Below are positions 1 to 8,807 of a stretch of 64,000 nucleotides of DNA, in pieces. The notes beneath the pieces were generated by a model. It saw nothing but the letters and a program-made list of their open reading frames with translations, searched no databases and had not been told where the DNA came from. The stretch is from Elusimicrobiota bacterium (GTDB taxonomy: Bacteria; Elusimicrobiota; Elusimicrobia; UBA1565). Every line of letters starts with the position of its first letter. Positions within the stretch are counted from its first letter, which is position 1. The translations under genes were made by a program, and so were the position numbers. The stretch covers positions 1-64,000 of the forward strand of contig JBAZVI010000009.1 in NCBI GenBank assembly GCA_041660925.1. Reading direction: 5' to 3'.

Positions 1-19
1 CCATCTTCGGCCGTCTGCG

Positions 20-116
20 GCGTCGCTCCTCGCTCACATAGCTTCAGCTATGCTCGCTCGTCGCTCCTTGCATCCAATCCGAAGCTGGGCCCCCAAAACG
101 CACGCTATTACTCGGA
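20..116 (+). repeat. Solitary palindromic repeat, same family as the element at 61073-61384
   Basis: The core is CATAGC-TTCA-GCTATG (37-52), flanked by GCTC-rich tracts. The same layout (NATAGC, 3-4 nt, GCTATN, then CTCGCTC and a downstream CCAAA-CG tract) occurs twice, in opposite orientations, inside 61073-61384. It lies in non-coding sequence at the window edge, so its left end may be cut off. Confidence 0.6.
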
Positions 117-123
117 CGGACTC

Positions 124-282
124 CTAGTCGGCGATCGCCTCGAGCGGCAGCCCTTTCGCGAGCCAGCCGCCGGAGCCGAGCGCGAGCAGGCGGCCGTCCG
201 AGACCAGCCCCGGGAAGCGGAAGAAGACGGAGAGCGTGAGGCCTTCCGAGCGCGGCGCTTCGCGCAGGGAGGGCCGGGTCCT
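124..282 (-). other. Open, coding-like tail in frame after the stop of the large protease
   Basis: Directly after the TGA of the protease gene, the same frame stays open for 52 codons to a TAG at 124-126. Nearly all codons end in G or C, as in real genes here, and the peptide has a hydrophobic, beta-rich look (GLTLSVFFRFPGLVSDGRLL). It has no start codon or ribosome site of its own. It may be the decayed end of a longer ancestral gene, or a rare read-through extension. TGA is clearly a normal stop elsewhere in this window, so recoding is not assumed. Confidence 0.35.
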
Positions 283-3200
283 TCAGCGCAGAGGGAAGGC
301 GAAGAAGGCCATCGACGGCAGGATCCAGTCGCGCACGACGAGCGCCGCGGCCTTGAAGGGGTTGACCTTCTTCCCCTCGGCCGGCTTCGAAGGCTGGTCG
401 CCGTACTGCGCGCGCGCCCGCGCCATCAGGGCCTCGGACTCCGCCTTCACCTTCGCGGGGTCCTTGAGCGCCTCGTCGAGCGCCGCCAGCGCCTTCGTCT
501 CGTTGTAGAGCCCGGCGCCGACCTCGTAGGACTTGCCGAACATCGGGTCCGCGGTGTCGCGCACGATGCCCTCGAGGAAGAAGCTGTAGCCGTCGGGCAG
601 GGAGCCGAACTTCTCCTTCATGACGGCGGCCATGCGCTCGATGAGCGCCGCGAGCTTGCCTGTGCTGTGCGGCGCCGCCATGGAGGTGCCCGACATGTAC
701 TGGTAAAGCGGCTGGCCTTTCCACTGCTCGGTGGTCGGCGCGTCCGCGAGACTCTGGGCGAGCCGGGTCGCGAGCGTCGAGACGATCTCGTAGGGGTTCG
801 GGAGGCCGAAGGAGACGCCGCCGCCGAAGTCCACCCAGGAGATGTCGAGCTTGCCGGGCACGCCGCGCGAGGAGTAGAAGGTCAGGTTCTTCTTCTTGTC
901 GGCCGCGCCCACGCGGATGGCGAGCGCGGCCGCGGCGGGCGCCCCGATGGTGTCCTCGCCGGGGCCCTCGTTGCCGGCGGCCGCGACCACCGTGATGTTC
1001 CGAAGGCGCAGCTTGTTGACGAGCAGGCTCAGCGGGTCCTCGGGAGTGCCGGGCCCGCCGAGGCTCATGTTGACGAGCACCGGGGTCTTGAGCGGGTCCT
1101 CCACGAGGCTCGCGGCCCACTCCATCCCGGCCATGACCATCGCATCGGTGCCGCCGTTGGCGCCGAGCACCTTGCCGACGGCGAAGTCGACGTCGGGGGC
1201 CATGCCGACGTAGGGGGAGCCGTCGACGCTGCGCGCGCCGACGATGCCCATCCCGTGCGTGCCGTGCCCGATGCTCTCGGTCTCGACCTCCGCGACGCCG
1301 CCCTCGCCGGAGAAGTTGCTCTTGAACTTGATGCGGTCGGCCCCGAGGGCCGGGTGCGCGGTGTCGCCGCCCTCGTCGAGGTAGGCGACGAGCACGCCCT
1401 TGCCGGTCGGGCCTCCCTGCTTCCGGATCTCCGGCATCCCCGACATCGGGCCGGTCTCGTGGACGAGGCCATAGACCGGCTTGGCGCGCCGCACGCGGAA
1501 GCCCTTCGATTCGAGCTCGGCGATGAAGGCGACGACCCTGCTCTCCGGGATGTTGACCCAGACCGTCTGGGAGACGGGCATCGCGACCTGGAGGCGGGCC
1601 TCGAAGCGTCCGAGGAGCTGCGGCTCGAGGCCGAAGTCGGCGGTCGAGGCGTTCTCGGCCTTCAGCGGCTCGCTGCGGTAGTCGCGGTAGCGCTCGATGC
1701 GCGGCGCGGCCGCGCCCTTGAGCGCCGCCGTCTTCGGCATCTCGACGAGCAGGTGGATGGGCCCGAGGTTCGGGTCCACGCCGGCGACGCCGGCTCCTCC
1801 CTTGTCGGGGGCGGGGGTCGGCAGGTCGAGCGGGACGTTGAGGATGCGGGCGAGCAGTTGGACCATCTCTCCGAGCGCGCCGGGCTTGGCCGCGGCGGCC
1901 TTGTGCTTCTGTATGAAGGCGGCGACCGGCCCGTGCAGAGGGTCGGCCTTGAGCCGCGCCTTGAACACGTTGAGGCGGGTCGCGGTCTTGAAGAACTTCG
2001 AGATCGTGCGGGTGAGCGCGAAGTTCTGGGGCCCGGAGGCGTCGAGCATCGCGACGACGGCGTTGTCGGAGACCGCGGCGGAGTTGATGTTGACGATCTC
2101 GGTGAGCGAGGCGGCCGCGAGGTGCCGGATGTTCCCGCGCTCGTCCTCCTTGCCGATCCGGTTCGCCAGCGCGTCGGAGGTCAGGGTCGTGGCGCGGCTC
2201 CCGATCTGGCCGGCGACCCAGGCCGCGGTGAAGCGGACCTTCTTGTCCGCGTTCTGCATCTCCAGGTGGATGCGGTCGAGGTGGGAGGCGTCGCCGTGGC
2301 GCGCGAGCGCGTAGGCCGCGTAGACTCCCACGTCGGCGCGGGCGTCGGAGACGGCCTTGCGCAGGAGCTCGTCGGCCGCGTAGCTCGGCGTCTCGGCGAG
2401 CGCGAGGAAGGCCATCTGCCGGACGCGCCCGTCGTCGTCGTTGAGCGCCGCGTCGACGAGGTCGAGCGCGGCCTCCGGGGACTTCAGGTTGAGCAGCGCG
2501 AACGCCGCGTAGAAGCGCACCAGCCAGACGGGGTCGGTCAGGGCCGAGCGCAGCGCCGGGGCGACCTCCGCGCGGACCTCGTTGAAGCGCTTCTGCAGCG
2601 CGGCCTGCGCCTCGGGGGAGTTCGTCTCGCCCTCATCCTTCTCGGGCGGGGCGGGATCCTCGGGATTCTCCGCGGCGGCGACCTGCTGGCGCGCCTTCTC
2701 GATGACGTTCTGACGAGCGGTCTCGGCCTCCTGATAGGCCTTGTCCTCGAGCGCCTGCACCCCGGCGACGCGCTCGAGCCAGGCCCAGGAGGCCTCCTGC
2801 GCCTGCGCGGGGGCCGCGGCGAGGCCCGCGGCGGCGGCCATCGTGCGCAGCATCCGCAGGGGCGCCAGGCCGAGCGCCGCGCCGAAGGTCTCGACGGCGA
2901 GCTTCACCGCCCCCATCGCGTCGACGAAGCCGGCGCCCTGGAAGAAGACCGGGACGCGCATATCGACCGACGAGCGCATGAGGACCATCTTGATGGAGAA
3001 CGGGAGGTGCTCCATGAACCAGGCATACGCCGCGGAGGCCTTGTCGAGGCCGGCCTTCACCGCCTGCTTGACGAGGAGCGCGATGCCGGCGACCTGCGGG
3101 TTCGACATCGAGGTCCCCGACATGCGGGTGTGACGGCCGTCCTTCGCGTCGGAGGGTCCGGCGGGCATGTCCTTGGACTTCACCGATTCGATGCCGTGGG

Positions 3201-6200
3201 CGTAGACGTCCGTGGCGCCGGGAGGAGTCGTGACGTCGCCGCCGAGCGCGGTGAGTTCGGGCTTCATGCGCAGGCGGCGCAGTCCGCCGTAGCGGTTGTC
3301 GGCCGCGGGCCCGACGGAGGAGTAGAAGGCGATCTCGGGGACCCCGTCGTCGAGGCTCTTGGCGGCCGCGGCGACGGCGATCATGTTGGCGCCGACCGAG
3401 GGCTGGCTCAGCGTGCGGTTGAAGGGCCCCGAGTTCCCGGCCGAGCCGGTCCCGATGGGGGACTCGCCGGCCTCGTTCTTCTTCTCCATGAGCTTGGAGA
3501 AGAACTCGGCGAGCGGGGAGTCGGAGGAGCCGGGGCTGCCGAGACTGAGGCTGATGACGTCCGCGCCCCACTTCATCGCGTCGACCGCGGCGGCCATGAT
3601 GTCGCCGTCGGAGGCGCCGAAGCCGGACTGGGAGAAGACCTTGCCCATGCGGCCCTCGGCCGCCGGGGCCATGCCCTTGTAGATCGTGCCGTTGGCGTAG
3701 GAGATGCCGGCCTTGTGCGTGCCGTGGCCGATCCAGTCCTCGGGGCCTTCGTTGACGAAATCGATGCACTTGAGCAGGCGGTCGGCGAAGTCGGGGTGCG
3801 TCGTGTCGAGGCCGGTGTCGATGTCGTAGATGCGCCCGCCCTCGCCGCGGATGCGGAGCTTCCAGACCGGGTTCACGTTCTGGAGCGTGCCGCTCTCGAT
3901 GAGATGCAGGCGGTAGCCGCCCTGGGAAGCGGTGAGGCGCGCCCCGTCGGAGCTCGTGTAGCGCTTGAGGAATTTGGAGAAGGGCTTGAGCACGCTGACG
4001 TAGATGCGCTGCTGGCCGACGTCGTCGCCGAACACGTGGCGCACGCGCAGCCCCGCCCGCTGGAAGACCTTCATGTCCTTATCGGAGAAGCCGAGCAGGC
4101 GCATCACGTCGTCCTGGGACATGGCCTCGGGGTCCGTGTCGAGGTTGGTCTCGGAGACCCGGATGCGGGAGGCGCCCTGCGGGAGGGTCAGCCAGAGGTT
4201 CACGCGGGGCTCGAGCTTGCGCGCGACGAGGACGTGCCCGCCCTCGGCGAGGTCCACGCGGCGGACCTGGAAGGAACCCTCCTGGCGTCCGACCCAGGCG
4301 CGCAGGATGCGCTCGACCGTCGTCACCCCCGGGTCCCCTTCGGCGAAGGGCATGAGGACGACGCCGCGGTCCTCGAGGGCGTCGTAGGCCGCCTTCAGCG
4401 TGTCGACGAGGGGGAGCCCCTCGATGCGGGTCTGGGCGTATTCGTACTTGAGCTGGGAGAGGACTTCTTCGACCCCGTCGCTGGACTGCATCCGGTTCCG
4501 GTCGACCCGCACGCCGGCGTTGTCGGCCAGCGCCTGCAGGCGCCGGGCCTCGGGCCCGCCGGGCCGGAAGCCCTCCTCCTCTCCCGTCTTGTTCTTCAGG
4601 GAGAGGGTGTAGATCTCGTCGAGGAGCTTGATGGCCTGCTCGAGCTTGATCTGGTCGTAGGTGCCCGCCTGCGGGAGGGTCGCGTGCATCCCGGGAAGAA
4701 CGACCACGCGGTAGCGGCCGCTCTGCTTGAGGCGATCGTTGAGGAGGCGGCGGAGCGCCGAGGGGCCCGCGGGGACGGCGTTCTTCTCCGTGGGGACGGC
4801 GAGGCCGTCCATCCAGCGGAGCTCGGCGCCCTTCTCCCCTTCGACTTCCCAGAGCCCGTGTACGCGGGCCTTCCCGTCCGAGAGCTCGCGGTAGAGGGAC
4901 GGATCGAGCAGTTCGTCGGAAGATGGGGAGAGGAGGAGCACGTCGTAGGGGGACCGCAGACGCAGGGAGATCTGGGCCTCGCGCAGGACGCGGTCGAGCA
5001 CCGGCATGCGCATCTCGCGCAGCGTGCGGCTCGAAGCGAGCTCGCTGATGCGCGCGTGGGCCTCGTCCACCATGTAATGGAAGAAGCCGCCGAGGCCCGA
5101 GCGCGGCGCGGGCGGAGCGCGCGAGCCGCGGCCGAGGAAGTGGCTGAGCTCGTGCTTGAGGGCGGCCCGGAAGAGCCAGGGGAAGCACGCGAGCTCGGGA
5201 CGCATGTAGATGGAGCCGCCCTGGGTGAGGCCGAAGGCGAAGCCGCTGAAGCGCCCGCCCGCCGGACGATAGACCTTGAGGATGCCGCGCCCCGGAGCGT
5301 AGCCCAGGAGGCCCGAGATGACGCTCGGGTGCAGGCCCATCGACTGCAGATGCTCCTTCGCAAAGATCCAGAACTGCTCGTCGCTCACCTGGCCGCCGCG
5401 CGTCACGGTCCAGGCGAAGGTCGCGAGGTCGTAGACGCCCCAGGCGGCCAGCGCGGCGGTCGCGAGGCCGGAGAGCGTCGCGATGACCGCGGAGGCGTCG
5501 ACGACGAGCTCTCCGACGAGCGCGGCCCAGAAGCTCTGCAGCGAGGCGGTCGAGAGCACGTGCACCGCGGCCCAGCCGGAGAACAGCGGGACGCCGACGG
5601 AGGCCGCGCAGAGCGCCGCTGTGAGCGCGGCCATGACGATCGGGAAGAAAGCCCAGCGGTAGCGGGCCTTCGCCTCGGGATCCGCGGCGCGTAGGACTGG
5701 ATGCGTCTGCGGCGCCGGGGTCGAAGCGGCGGGGGCTTCCTTCCCGGAGAGGCCGGGACGCAGAGAAACGGCGGAGGGAACGGACGCGGCGGAGCCCTCG
5801 ACGGCGCCCGCGAGTGCGCCGGCGTCCGCGGCGTCCGCGCCGCCGGCGCGGCGGACGAACTCGGTCTCGGCCAGGCGGCGGGACTCCTCGACGCCCGCGC
5901 CGGACCGCAGGAAGCCCAGGAGGGAAGGCAGCCTCAGACTGGAGAGCAGGGAGCGGCGGACGGGCTCCTGCGCGGCGGCCGCGGTCGCCGCGGAGTTCCC
6001 GACGGCGTCCTTGAACTCCGCCGGGAGGACCTTCCCCGGGACGACCGCGACGGCGCGCGCGGGGACGACGGCCGCGGCGACGGGGACCACGGCGCCGGGA
6101 ACGGAGGCCGCGGCGGCCGGGACCCGAACGGCCGGAAGGGAAGCCTCCGAGGCGGCCGCGGAGGTCCGCACGGAGGGCGCGGCGGAGACGACCGGGAGAG

Positions 6201-6426
6201 GCGAGAGCGCGGGAAGGACCGCGGAAGCGTTCAGGGAGGAGTTCCCCGTCAGGGCGCCCTGGACGGCCCCGACCCCGACCGGCAGGACCGGGACGACCGG
6301 GACCTGGACGCCCTGGGCGGCCGGCGCCGCGACGACCTGCTGGGCGAGCAGCTCGTAAGGACCGAACCCCGGGGCCAGGGCGGTCATCAGAGCGGCGAGC
6401 AGGACGGCGAGGGCTCGTTTCATCAT
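283..6426 (-). CDS. Giant multi-domain protease: HExxH module, two subtilase (S8) domains and HEAT-like repeats
   Basis: 2047 residues. An N-terminal signal segment (1-28) leads into about 220 residues rich in Ala, Val and Pro, then hydrophobic membrane segments near 255-345. A zinc-type motif HELSH is at H425, E426, H429. The first subtilase domain has D870 (DIDTGLD), H901 (GHGTH) and S1106 (SGTSMS). HEAT-like helical repeats follow at about 1290-1430. The second subtilase domain has D1684 (YLDEGGD), H1721 (GHGTH) and S1915 (SGTSMA). Both Asp-His-Ser triads look complete. The start is the first of two ATGs and overlaps the stop of the upstream barrel gene (ATGA), so the two are translationally coupled. 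The protein probably acts in the envelope or periplasm. Substrates are unknown, and the HExxH module matches no family I can name with confidence. Confidence 0.85.
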   Translation of the reverse strand: MMKRALAVLLAALMTALAPGFGPYELLAQQVVAAPAAQGVQVPVVPVLPVGVGAVQGALTGNSSLNASAVLPALSPLPVVSAAPSVRTSAAASEASLPAVRVPAAAASVPGAVVPVAAAVVPARAVAVVPGKVLPAEFKDAVGNSAATAAAAQEPVRRSLLSSLRLPSLLGFLRSGAGVEESRRLAETEFVRRAGGADAADAGALAGAVEGSAASVPSAVSLRPGLSGKEAPAASTPAPQTHPVLRAADPEAKARYRWAFFPIVMAALTAALCAASVGVPLFSGWAAVHVLSTASLQSFWAALVGELVVDASAVIATLSGLATAALAAWGVYDLATFAWTVTRGGQVSDEQFWIFAKEHLQSMGLHPSVISGLLGYAPGRGILKVYRPAGGRFSGFAFGLTQGGSIYMRPELACFPWLFRAALKHELSHFLGRGSRAPPAPRSGLGGFFHYMVDEAHARISELASSRTLREMRMPVLDRVLREAQISLRLRSPYDVLLLSPSSDELLDPSLYRELSDGKARVHGLWEVEGEKGAELRWMDGLAVPTEKNAVPAGPSALRRLLNDRLKQSGRYRVVVLPGMHATLPQAGTYDQIKLEQAIKLLDEIYTLSLKNKTGEEEGFRPGGPEARRLQALADNAGVRVDRNRMQSSDGVEEVLSQLKYEYAQTRIEGLPLVDTLKAAYDALEDRGVVLMPFAEGDPGVTTVERILRAWVGRQEGSFQVRRVDLAEGGHVLVARKLEPRVNLWLTLPQGASRIRVSETNLDTDPEAMSQDDVMRLLGFSDKDMKVFQRAGLRVRHVFGDDVGQQRIYVSVLKPFSKFLKRYTSSDGARLTASQGGYRLHLIESGTLQNVNPVWKLRIRGEGGRIYDIDTGLDTTHPDFADRLLKCIDFVNEGPEDWIGHGTHKAGISYANGTIYKGMAPAAEGRMGKVFSQSGFGASDGDIMAAAVDAMKWGADVISLSLGSPGSSDSPLAEFFSKLMEKKNEAGESPIGTGSAGNSGPFNRTLSQPSVGANMIAVAAAAKSLDDGVPEIAFYSSVGPAADNRYGGLRRLRMKPELTALGGDVTTPPGATDVYAHGIESVKSKDMPAGPSDAKDGRHTRMSGTSMSNPQVAGIALLVKQAVKAGLDKASAAYAWFMEHLPFSIKMVLMRSSVDMRVPVFFQGAGFVDAMGAVKLAVETFGAALGLAPLRMLRTMAAAAGLAAAPAQAQEASWAWLERVAGVQALEDKAYQEAETARQNVIEKARQQVAAAENPEDPAPPEKDEGETNSPEAQAALQKRFNEVRAEVAPALRSALTDPVWLVRFYAAFALLNLKSPEAALDLVDAALNDDDGRVRQMAFLALAETPSYAADELLRKAVSDARADVGVYAAYALARHGDASHLDRIHLEMQNADKKVRFTAAWVAGQIGSRATTLTSDALANRIGKEDERGNIRHLAAASLTEIVNINSAAVSDNAVVAMLDASGPQNFALTRTISKFFKTATRLNVFKARLKADPLHGPVAAFIQKHKAAAAKPGALGEMVQLLARILNVPLDLPTPAPDKGGAGVAGVDPNLGPIHLLVEMPKTAALKGAAAPRIERYRDYRSEPLKAENASTADFGLEPQLLGRFEARLQVAMPVSQTVWVNIPESRVVAFIAELESKGFRVRRAKPVYGLVHETGPMSGMPEIRKQGGPTGKGVLVAYLDEGGDTAHPALGADRIKFKSNFSGEGGVAEVETESIGHGTHGMGIVGARSVDGSPYVGMAPDVDFAVGKVLGANGGTDAMVMAGMEWAASLVEDPLKTPVLVNMSLGGPGTPEDPLSLLVNKLRLRNITVVAAAGNEGPGEDTIGAPAAAALAIRVGAADKKKNLTFYSSRGVPGKLDISWVDFGGGVSFGLPNPYEIVSTLATRLAQSLADAPTTEQWKGQPLYQYMSGTSMAAPHSTGKLAALIERMAAVMKEKFGSLPDGYSFFLEGIVRDTADPMFGKSYEVGAGLYNETKALAALDEALKDPAKVKAESEALMARARAQYGDQPSKPAEGKKVNPFKAAALVVRDWILPSMAFFAFPLR

Positions 6427-7664
6427 CGGACGAAGAAGAAATCGGGCGCGCTCTGGCCGGGGACGCTCGGCTCCTCGGTCGGCGTCTCGGCGGCGCGGTA
6501 GCGGCGGCCGCTTTCCGGACTCACGCGCGGAAGGCGCAGGGAGCGGCTCTCCTTCTCCGGCACCCAGCCGGAGCGCAGCGACCGCTGGACCGCTTTCCCC
6601 GCCGGCTCCCGGTCCTCGGAGCTCTTGAGCGCCAGCTCGTGGCGCTCGAACTCCAGGGCATGGGGGTTGTGCTTGGAGAGCTTCGCGCTGCCGGCGCCGA
6701 TGCGGAAGGGGGCCGCGACGCCCGCCATCAGGACGAAGCCCCGGAAGGCCTGCGTCCCCATCGCCTTGACCTCGCAGTTGACGAAGTAGCTCGGGAAGGC
6801 GCCGTCGTGCTGGGCGCCGAAGATCAGGCGCCCCTGATAGGGTTCGGGCTTGCCGCTGGCCTCGCCATAGGAGGGCGAGATGAGCGGCGTCTGCCAGTCG
6901 GCGCGCAGGTGCCCGTAGACGGAGCCGACCATGTGGTTGAGGCCCATGCCGAAGAACGGCGTCCAGTGCCCGTAGGTCTGGCTGAGCGTCGCGTTCATGC
7001 CGTAGCTGCGGACGTCCCATTCGAGGCGGCCGGTGTTGACGCTGCTCGCGATGAAGCCCGGAGTGAGCTCGACGTCCTTGAACTCGTTGCGGAAGTTGAA
7101 GAGCCCGTAGACGCGGTTGAAGGCGCCCGTGAGGCTCAGGGTCGGCCGGCCGCCGCCGAAGAAGTGTTTGCGCACGGATACGCCGACGGTGTTGATCTGC
7201 CCGTCGCCCTTCGTGGATTCGCTGAGGCGGTAGCCCTTGGGGATGGTGACGTTCACGAGGCGCAGTCCGAGGTCCATGCGGCCGGGCAGCCCGAGGCGCA
7301 GGTGAGTGGTCAGGTTCGGGAAGGCGACCTTGTCGGGCAGCATCGCGCCGGGGTTCTTGTCGGCGAGGGCCTGCACGTGCATCGCCGGGAACACCGTCTT
7401 GTCGTAGGGGAGCACGCCGATGCCGAAGCTGATGTCCGGCTGCATGCGCCAGACCTTCATCTCGTTGGGAGGATCGAAGGTGGAGCCGGCGTTGAAGGCC
7501 AGTCCTTCGGCCGTCTGCTTCGTCAGCCAGGTCATGATGCCCGTGAAGTCGTCGGACATCGTGGGGTTGGCTCCGAAAGCGGCCGCCGCGGGGCAGAGGG
7601 CGAGAAGCAATGCCGCGGCTCGGGCGGACCGCAGGACGCGGGGTCCCGCCCGATGGGATCTCAC
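6423..7664 (-). CDS. Predicted outer-membrane beta-barrel protein
   Basis: 413 residues. The signal peptide has an Arg-rich start, a hydrophobic core (AAALLLALCPAAAAFG) and an Ala-rich cleavage site. The mature part alternates short beta strands rich in Gly and aromatic residues (GLRLVNVTIPKG, VYGLFNFRNEF), as in transport-type barrels. The C-terminal 60 residues are charged and low in complexity. The start is GTG, placed immediately after the TAA of a 53-codon ORF (TAAGTG), and the stop overlaps the start of the giant protease. The pair may form a surface or export unit. The family is not recognised; the barrel call is from composition and pattern only. Confidence 0.6.
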   Translation of the reverse strand: MRSHRAGPRVLRSARAAALLLALCPAAAAFGANPTMSDDFTGIMTWLTKQTAEGLAFNAGSTFDPPNEMKVWRMQPDISFGIGVLPYDKTVFPAMHVQALADKNPGAMLPDKVAFPNLTTHLRLGLPGRMDLGLRLVNVTIPKGYRLSESTKGDGQINTVGVSVRKHFFGGGRPTLSLTGAFNRVYGLFNFRNEFKDVELTPGFIASSVNTGRLEWDVRSYGMNATLSQTYGHWTPFFGMGLNHMVGSVYGHLRADWQTPLISPSYGEASGKPEPYQGRLIFGAQHDGAFPSYFVNCEVKAMGTQAFRGFVLMAGVAAPFRIGAGSAKLSKHNPHALEFERHELALKSSEDREPAGKAVQRSLRSGWVPEKESRSLRLPRVSPESGRRYRAAETPTEEPSVPGQSAPDFFFVR

Positions 7665-7826
7665 TTAGCGCGCCGTCCCGGCCGCGGGGGCCCGTCCGAT
7701 GCGCCAGAGGAACGCCTGTCCGTCGTCGCTGGATTGAAGATGGACCTTCGGCCGCTCCAGGGAAACGGGAACGGCCCAACGCGGGAGCCCATCCGCCCGC
7801 TGCCCGGCTCTTCCGTGCTTTCTCAT
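7665..7826 (-). CDS. Small ORF (53 aa) heading the barrel-protease operon
   Basis: ATG at 7826 follows a good ribosome site (GGAG, 5 nt spacing) and the TAA abuts the GTG of the barrel gene. The peptide is basic at first (MRKHGRAGQRADGLPRW) and contains VHLQSSDDGQAFLWRIGRAP, with no signal peptide or membrane segment. It could be a genuine small protein or a leader ORF whose translation feeds the next start. An alternative GTG start lies at 7853. Confidence 0.45.
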   Translation of the reverse strand: MRKHGRAGQRADGLPRWAVPVSLERPKVHLQSSDDGQAFLWRIGRAPAAGTAR

Positions 7827-7946
7827 CTCTTCTCCATCCGGGGGACAGACCACCCCCGTTCCCCCCTATTGTACCGGGAGCCCCCCCCGGCCGCCTGTGC
7901 CGGGGGTCCCAAGGAGGAGCGGGTAAAGGGCCTACCCCCCCCGGCC

Positions 7947-7975
7947 CCTATAGGCCCAAAACCGGGAATGGTCAA
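7947..7975 (-). promoter_or_regulatory. Candidate sigma70-type promoter for the barrel-protease operon
   Basis: On the minus strand, TTGACC (7975-7970), a 17-nt spacer, then TATAGG (7952-7947). The transcript would start near 7940, about 115 nt before the small ORF. A second weak -10-like box (TACAAT) is at 7873-7868. Confidence 0.4.
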
Positions 7976-8016
7976 AAGAGAAAGCGTTATTCGTCCGGAA
8001 GAGACCTGCAAACTCC

Positions 8017-8058
8017 ATAAAACACGGGACCCGACGCCTTGCGGCGTCGGGTCCCGTG
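8017..8058 (-). terminator. Intrinsic terminator after the NarL-type regulator gene
   Basis: Perfect 16-bp stem (CACGGGACCCGACGCC and its complement) with a 4-nt loop, followed on the minus strand by TTTTAT. It sits 18 bp after the regulator stop codon and closes the signalling operon. Confidence 0.9.
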
Positions 8059-8076
8059 CCCGGGGGAGTCTTCCGC

Positions 8077-8754
8077 CTAGCGGGCGGCGCTCTCCTCGGC
8101 AGAGATGATGCCCATCTCGATGCCCTTGACCACCGCCTCGGTCCGGTTGCTGACGTCCAGCTTCTGGAAGATGCTGTTGAGGTGGTTCTTGACCGTCTTG
8201 ACGCTGCAGCCGAGCGTCGCGGCGATCTCCTTGTTCGACTGGCCGCGGCCGAGCAGCGCGAGGACGCGGATCTCGGTCTTGGTCAGAGCCACGAGCGTGG
8301 CTTCGGCGGTCGCGCTCGACATCTGGCGCAGCCCCTGGATGAGCTTCCCCATGACCGGCTGGGGGATCATCACGCCCTCGTTGGCGAAGGTCTTGAGCGC
8401 GTTGACGAGCTCGGAGGCCGGGAGCATCTTGGAGAGGTAGCCGTTGGCGCCGGCCTGGATGGACTCCATGACGTGCGCCTCGTCCTCGTAGGAGGAGAGG
8501 ATCAGCACGTTGGTGTCGGGGCACTCCTTGCGGATCTGCCGCGTCGCGCTGACGCCGTCCATGTGCGGGAGCTTGATGTCCATGAGGATGACGTTGGGCT
8601 TGAGCTTCTTGGCCATGCGGACGGCCTCGTTGCCGTCGCCGGCCTCCCCGACGACCTCGATGGACTTCTCGTTCTCGAGCAGGTCCTTGATGCCCTCGCG
8701 GAAAAGCGTCTGATCGTCGGCGATGAGGACCGTGAGTCTCTTCTTGCCTGCCAT
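8077..8754 (-). CDS. NarL/FixJ-family response regulator
   Basis: 225 residues. The receiver domain (about 6-125) has the acidic pair D13-D14, the phospho-acceptor D59 (ILMDIKLPHMDG) and K109. The C-terminal LuxR-type helix-turn-helix (about 158-215) contains LTKTEIRVLALLGRGQSNKE and the recognition region CSVKTVKNHL. ATG at 8754 has a GGAGG ribosome site. It is the last gene of a six-gene signalling cluster, 53 bp after a receiver-kinase hybrid, so it probably receives phosphate from one of the two kinases upstream and controls transcription. Confidence 0.92.
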   Translation of the reverse strand: MAGKKRLTVLIADDQTLFREGIKDLLENEKSIEVVGEAGDGNEAVRMAKKLKPNVILMDIKLPHMDGVSATRQIRKECPDTNVLILSSYEDEAHVMESIQAGANGYLSKMLPASELVNALKTFANEGVMIPQPVMGKLIQGLRQMSSATAEATLVALTKTEIRVLALLGRGQSNKEIAATLGCSVKTVKNHLNSIFQKLDVSNRTEAVVKGIEMGIISAEESAAR

Positions 8755-8807
8755 TCTCCCTCCGTTGGACGGCTGGCGCTACGATATCAAAAAAGCGCCG
8801 CCTTCTT

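Noticed and set aside
283..285. Stop-codon recoding of TGA
   Set aside because: TGA ends many normal genes here, often within ATGA overlaps, so genetic-code change is not needed. Read-through is only a local possibility.
667..5694. A 1675-codon plus-strand reading frame opposite the giant protease gene
   Set aside because: It is a mirror of the minus-strand gene in GC-rich DNA, with no domain, ribosome site or start, and Arg/Val/Gly/Asp-rich composition typical of antisense frames.
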